A DNA stretch of 23,241 nucleotides from the NCBI GenBank assembly GCA_036274055.1, contig DASUGM010000228.1, forward strand, positions 1 through 23,241, written 5' to 3'. The notes under the pieces are model-generated. The model did not search any database, had not been told where the DNA came from, and worked only from the letters and a program-made list of their open reading frames with translations. The DNA is from DASUGM01 sp036274055. GTDB lineage: Bacteria > Acidobacteriota > Vicinamibacteria > Vicinamibacterales > SCN-69-37. Below, in pieces: positions 6,854 to 19,084 of the stretch (position 1 is its first letter; every line of letters starts with the position of its first letter). The position numbers were made by a program, and so were the translations under genes.

Positions 6854-8167
6854 ATGGATCCAGTGCTGACACCGTTTATCCGCGAGGCCAACAGCCACAC
6901 GCTGGATCACTACATCCAGAAGGGCGGCGGCTACGGCGCGCTGAAGAAGGCCCTCGCCATGACGCCCGACGGTGTCATCGATCAGGTCAAGGCGTCCGGC
7001 CTGCGCGGCCGCGGCGGCGCCGGCTTTCCGACCGGGATGAAGTGGCAGTTCGTCGACAAGAAGTCGCCGAAGCCGAAGTACATCTGCTGCAACGCCGACG
7101 AGAGCGAGCCCGGCACGTTCAAAGACCACGTGCTGATGGAGCGCAATCCGCACCTGCTGTTCGAGGGCTGCCTGATCGGCTGCTATGCGATCGGCGCGAA
7201 GGTCGCGTACATCTACATCCGCGGCGAGTTCTACCACGTGCAGCAGGTGCTCGAGGCGGAGCTGAAGAAGGCGCGCGAGGCCGGCTTCATCGGCAGGAAC
7301 ATCTTCGGCAGCGGCTTCGACTGCGAGATCTACGTGCACCGCGGCGCCGGCGCCTACGAGGCCGGCGAAGAGACCGCGCTGATCGAGTCGCTGGAAGGGA
7401 AGCGCGCGCAGCCGCGCCTGAAGCCGCCGTTCCCGGCGGTCGAAGGACTCTGGGGCTGCCCGACCGCGGTCAACAACGTCGAGACCCTGTGCAACGTGCC
7501 GTTGATCATCGATCGCGGCGCGGAGTGGTTCGTGTCGACCGGGCCGGAGAAGAACGGCGGACCCAAGCTGTTCTGCGTCAGCGGCCACGTCAAGCGCCCC
7601 GGCACCTTCGAAGCGTCGATGAAGACGACGTTGAAGGAGCTGATCTACGGCGAGCAGTTCGCCGGCGGCATCCGCGGCGGTCACGCGCTCAAGTGCGTGA
7701 TTCCCGGCGGCTCGTCGGTGCCGGTGCTCCTGCCGGATCAAATCGACATCCCGGCGAGCTTCGACGGCATCGCCGCCGCCGGCTCGCTGCTCGGATCGGC
7801 CGGCATCATCGTCATGGACGAGACCACCTGCATGGTCTGGGCGGCCGAGAACCTGCTGCACTTCTACAAGCACGAGTCGTGCGGCAAGTGCACGCCGTGC
7901 CGCGAAGGCGGCGACTGGCTGCACCGCATTCTCGGCAAGATCGAGCGCGGCGACGGCGAGATGAAGGATCTCGATCTGCTGATGTCGATCGCCAACAACA
8001 TCCTCGGCAAGACGCTGTGCGCCTTCGGCGACGCCGCGGCGACGCCGGTGCTGTCGACGGTCAAGACGTTTCGCGCCGAATACGAAGCCCACATCCGCGA
8101 GGGCCGCTGCACGCTGCCGGCGTCCTGGCGATCCGCCAACCGCGCGCACGCCGCGCACGCGCACTAG
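6854..8167 (+). CDS. nuoF: NADH-quinone oxidoreductase subunit F (NuoF, 51 kDa)
   Basis: The NADH-oxidising subunit of complex I, with FMN and the [4Fe-4S] cluster N3. From the ATG at 6854 it has 437 residues. The glycine-rich nucleotide loop LRGRGGAGFPTG is at 50-61, NADESEPGTF at 80-89, and the cluster ligands are Cys343, Cys346 and Cys349 (CGKCTPC) plus Cys389 (LCAFGD). A TTG at 6836 is in frame and would add six residues, but it lies against the repeat array and lacks a ribosome site, so I prefer the ATG. The C-terminus is rich in His and Ala. The next gene is nuoH after three bases; nuoG, which normally follows nuoF and accepts its electrons, is absent. Confidence 0.96.
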   Translation: MDPVLTPFIREANSHTLDHYIQKGGGYGALKKALAMTPDGVIDQVKASGLRGRGGAGFPTGMKWQFVDKKSPKPKYICCNADESEPGTFKDHVLMERNPHLLFEGCLIGCYAIGAKVAYIYIRGEFYHVQQVLEAELKKAREAGFIGRNIFGSGFDCEIYVHRGAGAYEAGEETALIESLEGKRAQPRLKPPFPAVEGLWGCPTAVNNVETLCNVPLIIDRGAEWFVSTGPEKNGGPKLFCVSGHVKRPGTFEASMKTTLKELIYGEQFAGGIRGGHALKCVIPGGSSVPVLLPDQIDIPASFDGIAAAGSLLGSAGIIVMDETTCMVWAAENLLHFYKHESCGKCTPCREGGDWLHRILGKIERGDGEMKDLDLLMSIANNILGKTLCAFGDAAATPVLSTVKTFRAEYEAHIREGRCTLPASWRSANRAHAAHAH

Positions 8168-8170
8168 ACG

Positions 8171-9211
8171 ATGCCTTTCGGAATCACGCCTGAACTCATC
8201 GCGCAGATCACCATCATCGGGGTGGTGTTTTTTGCGCTGCAGATCTCGGCGGCCGTGCTCGTCTACATGGAGCGCAAGGTCGCGGCGTTCGTGCAGCAGC
8301 GCTACGGCCCGTACCTGGTCGGCCCGCGCGGCGCGCTGCAGCCCCTGGCCGACATTCTCAAGCTGATCATGAAAGAGGAGCTGCGGCCGAAGTCGGCCGA
8401 CACGCTCCTGTTCTATGCGGCGCCGGTGCTGTCGGCGACCGCAGCGTTCGCGGCGTTTGCGGTGGTGCCGTTCGGCGCCGACACCACGTTCTTCGGCCTG
8501 CTCGACCGGCCGGTGCACCTGGCCGCCGCCGACGTCAACGTCGGCCTGCTGGTGATCTTCGCGATCACCTCGATGGGCGTCTACGGGATCGTCCTCGCCG
8601 GCTGGGCCTCGAACTCGAAATACTCGCTGCTCGGCGGCTTGCGCTCGTCGGCGCAGATGATCAGCTACGAGATCTCTTACGGCCTCTCGTTCGCCGCGGT
8701 CATCATGCTCGCCGGCTCGCTGTCGCTGCGCGAGATCGTCGACCACCAGGCCGGCTACTGGTTCGGGTTCATCCCGCAGTGGTATCTGTTCCTGCAGCCG
8801 GTCGGCTTCTTCATCTTCCTGACCGCCGGCATCGCCGAGACCAACCGCGCGCCGTTCGATTTCCCGGAAGCGGAGCAGGAGCTGGTCGCCGGCTACCACA
8901 CCGAATACAGCTCGATGAGCTTCGCGCTGTTCTTCCTCGCCGAGTACGTGAACATGGTCACGGTCTCGGCGGTCGCGACCGACCTGTTCCTCGGCGGCTG
9001 GCACGGGCCGTTCCCGCTGCCGGCCGGCTTCGAGTGGATCTGGTTCTTCGTCAAGCTGTTCCTGTTGTTGTTCTTCTATATCTGGATGCGGTGGACGCTG
9101 CCGCGGTATCGCTACGACCAGCTGATGGAGTTCGGCTGGAAGTGGCTGCTGCCGCTGGCGGTGATCAACCTGCTGGTCACGGCCGCGGTGGTCGTGTACG
9201 GCGGATTCTAG
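8171..9211 (+). CDS. nuoH: NADH-quinone oxidoreductase subunit H (NuoH)
   Basis: A membrane subunit (346 residues, about eight hydrophobic spans) that forms the quinone tunnel and the link to the proton channels. The signatures are MERKVAAFVQQRYGP (residues 33-47), the charged loop GWASNSKYSLLGGLRS around 144-159, and GIAETNRAPFDFPEAE (220-235), whose acidic residues line the quinone chamber. The length is typical. It starts three bases after nuoF and ends ten bases before nuoJ, so neither nuoG nor nuoI can fit on either side. Confidence 0.97.
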   Translation: MPFGITPELIAQITIIGVVFFALQISAAVLVYMERKVAAFVQQRYGPYLVGPRGALQPLADILKLIMKEELRPKSADTLLFYAAPVLSATAAFAAFAVVPFGADTTFFGLLDRPVHLAAADVNVGLLVIFAITSMGVYGIVLAGWASNSKYSLLGGLRSSAQMISYEISYGLSFAAVIMLAGSLSLREIVDHQAGYWFGFIPQWYLFLQPVGFFIFLTAGIAETNRAPFDFPEAEQELVAGYHTEYSSMSFALFFLAEYVNMVTVSAVATDLFLGGWHGPFPLPAGFEWIWFFVKLFLLLFFYIWMRWTLPRYRYDQLMEFGWKWLLPLAVINLLVTAAVVVYGGF

Positions 9212-9221
9212 GGCGCTGCTG

Positions 9222-9740
9222 ATGGACGCGATTTTCTTCTGGCTGCTGGCGGCGGGCACCGTGCTCGCCTCGGTCGGCGTCATCTTCCAGCGCAACCCGA
9301 TGCACAGCGTCGTGCTGCTGATCGTCTCGTTCTGCGCGCTGTCGGGCCTCTACGTCCTGCTCGGCGCGCCGTTCGTCGCCGCGATTCAAATCATCATCTA
9401 CGCCGGCGCGATCATGGTGCTGTTCCTGTTCGTCGTCATGCTGCTCAACGTGCCGACGGAGGATCCGGTGCACGGCTACCATGCGCGGCTGCTCGGTGGC
9501 GCCGGACCGCGGCGCTTCGGCGCGGTGCTGTCGCTGCTGCTCGCCGTGCAGTTGTTCCTGGTGCTGCGCACGCTGCAGATGACGCCGCTGCCGACCGACG
9601 CGCAGCAGCCGCCCTCGACCGTCCATGACATCGGCCTGCGCCTGTTCCGTGACTACGCGTTCGCGTTCGAAGCGACCTCGGTGCTGATTCTGGTCGCGAT
9701 GGTCGGCGCGATCATTCTGGCGAGAAGGGAGCCACGCTAG
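9222..9740 (+). CDS. nuoJ: NADH-quinone oxidoreductase subunit J (NuoJ)
   Basis: A membrane subunit of 172 residues with about five hydrophobic spans. The third span includes the conserved AIQIIIYAGAIMVLFLFVVM, whose pi-bulge helix contributes to the quinone-to-pump coupling region. The opening segment with VIFQRNPMHSVVLLI is family-typical. It follows nuoH by ten bases; in most operons nuoI lies here. The stop codon overlaps the nuoK start by one base. Confidence 0.95.
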   Translation: MDAIFFWLLAAGTVLASVGVIFQRNPMHSVVLLIVSFCALSGLYVLLGAPFVAAIQIIIYAGAIMVLFLFVVMLLNVPTEDPVHGYHARLLGGAGPRRFGAVLSLLLAVQLFLVLRTLQMTPLPTDAQQPPSTVHDIGLRLFRDYAFAFEATSVLILVAMVGAIILARREPR

Positions 9741-10051
9741 TGCTGCCTGACCCGACCCTCAACGCCTACCTGCTGCTGTCGGCCGTGCTGTTCGCGATTG
9801 GCACCGCCGGCGTGTTTCTGCGCCGCAACCTGATCACGATTCTGCTGTCGGTCGAGATCATGCTCAACGCGGTCAACCTGACCTTCGTCGCCGTCGATCG
9901 GTTCCGCGGCGTCGTCGACGGGCAGATCATCGTCTTCTTCGTCATGACCGTGGCGGCCGCGGAAGCGGCGGTAGGCCTGGCGATCATCATCGCGCTGTTC
10001 CGCCACAAGGAATCGCTCAACCCGGACGCGTTCACGTCCCTGAAGTGGTGA
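9740..10051 (+). CDS. nuoK: NADH-quinone oxidoreductase subunit K (NuoK)
   Basis: A three-helix membrane subunit of 103 residues that carries part of the proton pathway between NuoJ and NuoN. The motif GVFLRRNLITILLSVEIML contains the conserved Glu in the second helix, and FFVMTVAAAEAAVGLAI contains the second conserved Glu. The C-terminus LNPDAFTSLKW fits the family. Translation starts at a GTG overlapping the last base of the nuoJ stop, so the two are coupled. The length is normal. Confidence 0.96.
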   Translation: MLPDPTLNAYLLLSAVLFAIGTAGVFLRRNLITILLSVEIMLNAVNLTFVAVDRFRGVVDGQIIVFFVMTVAAAEAAVGLAIIIALFRHKESLNPDAFTSLKW

Positions 10052-10055
10052 TCGC

Positions 10056-12080
<2,025 letters not shown>

Positions 12081-12088
12081 GGTTTGAG

Positions 12089-13669
12089 ATGCTGACGGCG
12101 CTCATCGCCATCCCGCTCGTCGGTGGGGCGCTGACGCTCGTGACCGGCCGCGGCCGCGACAACCTCGCGCGCCAGGTCGCGCTCGCCGTCTCGCTGGCGA
12201 CGTTCATCCTCAGCCTGGTGATGTGGTGGCAGTTCGACGCCACCTCCGCGGCCTATCAGTTCGAAGCAAAACACTCCTGGTTGCCGGACTTCGGCGTCTC
12301 CTACCACGTCGGCGTCGACGGCATCAGCCTGCTGCTGGTCGTGTTGACAACGTTCCTGACGCCGATCTCGCTGTTGTGCGCGTGGGAGTCGATCGAAGAC
12401 CGCGTCCGCGAGTTCTGCTTCTTCATGCTCGCGCTCGAGGCGGCGATGATCGGCGTGTTCGTCTCGCTCGATCTCTTCCTCTTCTATGTCTTCTGGGACG
12501 CGATGCTGATCCCGATGTACTTCCTGATCGGCATCTGGGGCTACGACCGCCGCATCTACGCCGCGATCAAGTTCATCCTCTACACCATGGCCGGCAGCGT
12601 GCTGATGCTGATCGCGATCCTGTGGATCGCGTATTACCACCAGTCGGTCACCGGCGTGCCGAGCTTCGACCTCGTCGATCTCTACGCGCTCGACATCCCG
12701 CGCGCGCTGCAGACCTGGTTGTTCCTGGCGTTCGCGGTCGCCTTCGCGATCAAAGTGCCGCTGTTCCCGTTCCACACCTGGCTGCCGGACGCCCACGTGC
12801 AGGCGCCGACCGCCGGCTCGGTGATTCTGGCCGGCGTGCTGCTGAAAATGGGCACCTACGGTCTGTTGCGCTTCGCGTTCCCGCTGTTCCCGGCGGCGGC
12901 GCTGGAGTTCGCGCCGTGGATCGCGTTGCTCGCGGTGATCGGCATTGTCTACGGCGCGCTGGTGGCGATGGTGCAGCCGGACATGAAGAAGCTGGTCGCC
13001 TACTCGTCAGTGAGCCACCTCGGCTTCGTCGTCCTCGGCCTCTGCGCGCTCAACGTCAACGGCGTGCAGGGCGCGGTCTATCAGATGCTGGCGCACGGCA
13101 TCTCGACCGGCGGGCTGTTCCTGATTGTCGGCATGCTCTCGGATCGGCGGCACACGCGTGCGATCGCCGAATACGGCGGCCTCAAGAGCGTCACGCCGAA
13201 GCTGGTCGCGGCGTTCCTGCTGATCACCCTGGCATCGGTCGCGCTGCCGGGGATGAACGGGTTCGTCGGCGAATTCCTGATTCTGCTCGGCGCGTTCGGC
13301 AGCACCGCCATCGGCGGCGCGCGGGTCTACACCGCGGTTGCCGCCACCGGCGTGATTCTCTCCGCCGTCTACATGCTGTGGATGTTCCAGCGCGTCAACT
13401 ACGGACCGATGACCAACGACAAGAACCGCGGCCTCCGCGATCTGAGCCTGCGCGAATGGATCGTCATCGCGCCGATATGCGCGATGTGCGTGGTCATGGG
13501 CGTCATCCCGAACTGGTTCCTGAAGCCGATGGAGCCGTCGGTGCGCAAGGTGATTGAAGAAGTCGTCGGCGCCAACCGGACGCAGAACACTCAGAATCGC
13601 GCCGGGACGCCGGGAAGCGCCGGGACGCCGAGTGCGGAACTCGCACGCACGCCAGAGGCGGGGAAGTAG
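12089..13669 (+). CDS. nuoM: NADH-quinone oxidoreductase subunit M (NuoM)
   Basis: The middle antiporter-like pumping subunit, 526 residues. VPLFPFHTWLPDAHVQAPT is the family signature, preceded by the conserved lysine in FAIK. The glutamate that is essential in E. coli NuoM (Glu144, in the fifth helix) is replaced by Asp137 in VFWDAMLIPMYFL. The start is the ATG at 12089, with AGGG six bases upstream; it lies nine bases after nuoL. The frame is also open far upstream within nuoL, but that part is not protein-like. The last 30 residues (NRTQNTQNRAG onward) are a low-complexity tail encoded by short repeats that ends right at nuoN. Confidence 0.97.
   Translation: MLTALIAIPLVGGALTLVTGRGRDNLARQVALAVSLATFILSLVMWWQFDATSAAYQFEAKHSWLPDFGVSYHVGVDGISLLLVVLTTFLTPISLLCAWESIEDRVREFCFFMLALEAAMIGVFVSLDLFLFYVFWDAMLIPMYFLIGIWGYDRRIYAAIKFILYTMAGSVLMLIAILWIAYYHQSVTGVPSFDLVDLYALDIPRALQTWLFLAFAVAFAIKVPLFPFHTWLPDAHVQAPTAGSVILAGVLLKMGTYGLLRFAFPLFPAAALEFAPWIALLAVIGIVYGALVAMVQPDMKKLVAYSSVSHLGFVVLGLCALNVNGVQGAVYQMLAHGISTGGLFLIVGMLSDRRHTRAIAEYGGLKSVTPKLVAAFLLITLASVALPGMNGFVGEFLILLGAFGSTAIGGARVYTAVAATGVILSAVYMLWMFQRVNYGPMTNDKNRGLRDLSLREWIVIAPICAMCVVMGVIPNWFLKPMEPSVRKVIEEVVGANRTQNTQNRAGTPGSAGTPSAELARTPEAGK
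13599..13634 (+). repeat. Short tandem repeat in the nuoM 3' end
   Basis: Two 18-base units beginning GCGCCGGGACGCCG (13599-13616 and 13617-13634) encode AGTPGS and AGTPSA near the C-terminus of NuoM. Just after it, GTGCG (13632-13636) and CGCAC (13642-13646) form a small hairpin. The segment looks like an array that the reading frame runs through before stopping next to the nuoN start. Confidence 0.65.
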
Positions 13670-13671
13670 TG

Positions 13672-16530
<2,859 letters not shown>

Positions 16531-16575
16531 CGCGTGAGTTGCCCGGTCGGGGACGAGAGGATACCATTTCGGTGC

Positions 16576-17028
16576 GTGACCGAGCCCAAACCCCTGCCGG
16601 AAGTGCCCGATCGCGTGCTGCCGGAAACGCCGGAATACCGCCCGCTCGAGCGCTTCTGGCCGTACGCCGAGCTCGAGGAACAGCCGAGCGAGGACGAGCT
16701 GGCCAAGCTCCACCCCGAGCTGCGCGAAGTGCTGTTTGGCGCGCCATCGCGCCCGTTCAACATCTCGATCGTCTTCCCGGTGTTCGGCGGCGAGAATTTT
16801 CCCCGCGCCCTGGCGCTGGCCAGGGCCTCGGACGAGTACACCGAGTTCACGGCAGCCGGCGCGACGCGCCATCGCGCCAGGTTCTTTCCCGGCCCGGCGG
16901 CATCGCGGCTTCGCGACCTTTACGAACTGGTCGCGCCAGTACCGGAGACGGACGTGCTCATCGACGATCGGCCCGTGCCTTACGCGCGCGAGCTCTGGCT
17001 GCCGCTGGTCTGGTTTCTGATTAAGTGA
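16576..17028 (+). CDS. Uncharacterised 150-residue protein
   Basis: I do not recognise a named family. The frame is open from 16534, but I prefer the GTG at 16576 because the segment before it reads poorly. The N-terminus is rich in Pro and Glu (EPKPLPEVPDRVLPETPEYR), followed by an acidic helical stretch around residues 30-55. A beta-like hydrophobic segment RPFNISIVFPVFGG follows, and the C-terminus is ELWLPLVWFLIK. There is no signal peptide or true membrane span, so it is probably cytosolic. It is transcribed away from selA with only 45 bases between the two starts, so they may share a promoter region. Codon bias matches its neighbours, which supports a real gene. Confidence 0.75.
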   Translation: MTEPKPLPEVPDRVLPETPEYRPLERFWPYAELEEQPSEDELAKLHPELREVLFGAPSRPFNISIVFPVFGGENFPRALALARASDEYTEFTAAGATRHRARFFPGPAASRLRDLYELVAPVPETDVLIDDRPVPYARELWLPLVWFLIK

Positions 17029-17067
17029 GGACGACGATCGAGGAAGGTGACGCGGGCGGGAGGTTGA

Positions 17068-17092
17068 GGGACCGGAAACGCGATCCGGTCCC
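17068..17092 (-). terminator. Possible bidirectional terminator hairpin
   Basis: GGGACCGG (17068-17075) and CCGGTCCC (17085-17092) form a perfect 8-bp G/C stem with a 9-base loop. It lies between the convergent ends of the 150-residue protein gene and the cold-shock gene, 14 bases beyond the latter's stop. Neither side has a T-run, so termination would be weak or factor-dependent. Confidence 0.5.
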
Positions 17093-17105
17093 CCAAGGTG
17101 GTCAA

Positions 17106-17312
17106 CTAGCTCGGCTTGGTGACGTTGCCGGCCTGCGGTCCCTTCGGACCGTCGACGATCTCGAATTCGACCTGCTGGCCTTCCTCGAGCGTCCTGAAGC
17201 CGGAGCCTTGAATCGCGGAGAAGTGAACGAACACGTCGTTGCCTCCCTCGCGCTCAATGAATCCGTAGCCCTTCGCGTTGTTAAACCACTTAACCTTGCC
17301 GGTGATACGCAT
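17106..17312 (-). CDS. cspA: Cold-shock domain protein (CspA family)
   Basis: A 68-residue single-stranded nucleic-acid-binding OB-fold protein, acting as an RNA chaperone in the cytosol. RNP1 is KGYGFIE at residues 14-20 and RNP2 is VFVHFS at 27-32; the start RITGKVKWFNNAKGYGFI is typical. The ATG at 17312 has a strong AAGGAA ribosome site eight bases upstream (17326-17321). The leader is long: from the predicted promoter it would be about 130 bases, with an intrinsic terminator inside. Family members can be cold-induced or constitutive, and the sequence alone does not decide, but the leader suggests post-initiation control. Confidence 0.97.
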   Translation of the reverse strand: MRITGKVKWFNNAKGYGFIEREGGNDVFVHFSAIQGSGFRTLEEGQQVEFEIVDGPKGPQAGNVTKPS

Positions 17313-17391
17313 GCACTTGCTTCCTTACGAATTGCGACGAAGTTCGCCGCCCTGCCCCCCGTCGACCAACAACGCGAACGCGACGGGATAC

Positions 17392-17416
17392 AAAAAAAGA
17401 CCGCAACATGCGGTCT
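17392..17416 (-). terminator. Intrinsic terminator within the cold-shock gene leader
   Basis: On the minus strand an 8-bp stem AGACCGCA / TGCGGTCT with a 3-base loop is followed directly by seven Ts (the complement of the A-run 17392-17398). This is a textbook rho-independent terminator. It lies about 80 bases upstream of the cspA start and about 30 bases downstream of the predicted transcript start. It would therefore stop cspA transcription early, unless read through or prevented from folding. It could also end a short RNA of about 55 bases. In the purH direction it has no T-run and would not terminate. Confidence 0.85.
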
Positions 17417-17451
17417 CAGCTCGACGCCGGCTCGCCCAACGTCAACCGGAG

Positions 17452-17480
17452 ACATTAGTGGAGGTCCCGCAAGTTGTCAA
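17452..17480 (-). promoter_or_regulatory. Predicted sigma-70 promoter for cspA leader
   Basis: A perfect TTGACA -35 box (minus strand, 17480-17475), a 17-base spacer and a TAATGT -10 box (17457-17452). The expected start is near 17445, giving a leader of about 130 bases to the cspA ATG. The -35 box covers the TTG start codon of purH on the other strand, and the -10 box abuts the purH ribosome site, so initiation of cspA and translation of purH overlap physically. Confidence 0.7.
17460..17464 (+). promoter_or_regulatory. Ribosome-binding site that decides the purH TTG start
   Basis: GGAGG lies nine bases before the TTG at 17474. The next in-frame candidate, a GTG near 17495, has no such site, so the TTG is preferred. 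Confidence 0.75.
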
Positions 17481-19084
17481 GACTTAGCCCAGAAGTGGTA
17501 AAGCGCGCGCTGCTCAGCGTGTCCGATAAAACCGGCCTGGTGCCGCTTGGCCAGGCCCTCGTGGCCGGCGGTTGGCAGCTGGTTTCGACCGGGGGCACGG
17601 CCAGGGCGCTGACCGCCGCCGGACTGCCCGTGACCAACGTCTCGGACGTCACCGGCTTCCCGGAGATGATGGACGGCCGGGTCAAGACCCTGCACCCCAA
17701 GGTGCATGGGGGAATTCTGGCGCGCCGCCACGTCGCGTCCGACCTCGAGTCGCTGGCGGCCCACGGCATCGGGACCATCGACCTCGTCGTCGTCAATCTC
17801 TATCCCTTCGCCCGGGCCGCGGCGCGCACCGACATCGCCTTCGACGACCTCGTCGAGGAGATCGACATCGGCGGTCCCAGCATGGTGCGGGCCGCCGCGA
17901 AAAATTTTCGCGACGTCCTCGTCGTCGTCGAGCCGGCCGACTACGATCGCGTGCTCACGGCGCTGGCGTCGCCCGACGGACCGTCATTGTCGTTCCGTTT
18001 CGATCTGATGCGGCGCGCGCTGGCCCACACCGCGGCCTACGACACGGTGATCGCGTCCACGCTGGCCGGCGTCAGCGTCGACGATGCCACCGGCGCGTTC
18101 GCGCGACCGTCGGCATCCAGCGACGCGCTGCCGCAGACGTGGTCACCGCGGCTGACGAAAATCCGCGATCTGCGCTACGGCGAGAATCCGCACCAGCGTG
18201 GCGCCTGGTACGCCGATGGCCAGTCTGGCTTCAGCGCCGCGACCGTGCATCAGGGCAAGGAGCTCTCGTTCACCAATCTGCTCGATCTCGATGCCGCCGC
18301 GCGAATCGCCCTTGAATTCGACGAACCGGCCGCGGTCGTGATCAAGCACACGAATCCGTGCGGCGTCGCCACTGGATCGTCGGTCGCCGACGCCTACGTG
18401 CGGGCGCGCGAGGCCGACGCGTTGTCGGCGTTTGGCGGCATCGTCGGTCTCAACCGGCCGATCGATCTCGAGACCGCGCGCGCGCTGACCTCGACGTTCA
18501 TCGAGGCGGTGATCGCGCCGGCGATCGCCGACGGCGACGACATCCGCGCCCAGTTGGCGACGAAACAGAATCTGCGGGTGGTCACGGCGTCGTTCGCCGG
18601 ACTCGACGACGCGCGCGACGCGCGATCGATTCTCGGCGCCTGGCTGGTGCAGGCGCGCGATCGCGTCGCCGAAGCCAGCGCCCCGTGGCCGGAGGGCGAC
18701 GCGCCCCGGGTGGTGACGTCCCGCGCGCCGTCGGCGGAGGAGTGGGAGGCGCTGCGGTTTGCGTGGCGAGTCTGCGCCCATGTGAAATCCAACACCGTCA
18801 TCTTCACCGGCCGTGATGCGACCCTCGCCGTCGGCGCCGGGCAGATGAGCCGCGTCGACGCCGTGAAAACCGCGGTGATGAAGGCCAGCGGGCGACTCAA
18901 GGGCTCGGTCGTCGCGTCCGATGCGTTCTTCCCGTTCCGCGACGGCCTCGACGCCGTGGCCGCCGCCGGCGCCACCGCGATCGTGCAACCGGGCGGATCG
19001 GTGCGCGACGAAGAAGTGATTGCCGCCGCGAACGAGCACGGCCTGGCGATGGTCTTCACGGGACGGAGACACTTCCGACACTGA
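17474..19084 (+). CDS. purH: Bifunctional AICAR transformylase / IMP cyclohydrolase (PurH)
   Basis: Catalyses the last two steps of de novo IMP synthesis, 536 residues. The N-terminal MGS-like cyclohydrolase domain (about 1-200) shows LLSVSDKTGL, LVSTGGTARAL and MMDGRVKTLHPKVHGGIL. The C-terminal transformylase domain shows RYGENPHQ and the catalytic Lys291-His292 in VIKHTNPCG, and the protein ends in the typical MVFTGRRHFRH. The length is normal. The start is a TTG backed by GGAGG. Its stop overlaps the next gene's ATG by one base (TGATG), coupling it to a glycosyltransferase with no obvious biochemical link. I saw no purine or ZTP riboswitch in front of it. Confidence 0.98.
   Translation: MSRLSPEVVKRALLSVSDKTGLVPLGQALVAGGWQLVSTGGTARALTAAGLPVTNVSDVTGFPEMMDGRVKTLHPKVHGGILARRHVASDLESLAAHGIGTIDLVVVNLYPFARAAARTDIAFDDLVEEIDIGGPSMVRAAAKNFRDVLVVVEPADYDRVLTALASPDGPSLSFRFDLMRRALAHTAAYDTVIASTLAGVSVDDATGAFARPSASSDALPQTWSPRLTKIRDLRYGENPHQRGAWYADGQSGFSAATVHQGKELSFTNLLDLDAAARIALEFDEPAAVVIKHTNPCGVATGSSVADAYVRAREADALSAFGGIVGLNRPIDLETARALTSTFIEAVIAPAIADGDDIRAQLATKQNLRVVTASFAGLDDARDARSILGAWLVQARDRVAEASAPWPEGDAPRVVTSRAPSAEEWEALRFAWRVCAHVKSNTVIFTGRDATLAVGAGQMSRVDAVKTAVMKASGRLKGSVVASDAFFPFRDGLDAVAAAGATAIVQPGGSVRDEEVIAAANEHGLAMVFTGRRHFRH

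Noticed and set aside
8168..9221. A hidden or frameshifted nuoG or nuoI
   Set aside because: The gaps around nuoH are three and ten bases, and no ferredoxin-type CxxCxxC repeat cluster appears in any frame there.
6809..9295. Very long open frame on the minus strand opposite nuoF and nuoH (also 4848-6692, 18394-20499, 10266-11504)
   Set aside because: These are typical antisense shadows in high-GC3 genes: low-complexity Arg/Asp/Glu/His composition, no family resemblance, and intact conserved genes on the other strand.
16531..16872. N-terminal extension of SelA by about 114 residues
   Set aside because: The extension lies over the divergent 150-residue gene, reads as low-complexity Arg/Gly sequence, and SelA proteins start near the RHIPSIDALL motif at 16530.
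17313..17473. A ZTP or purine riboswitch in front of purH
   Set aside because: I found none of the conserved ZTP-motif blocks on the plus strand, and the only strong hairpin has its T-run on the minus strand.
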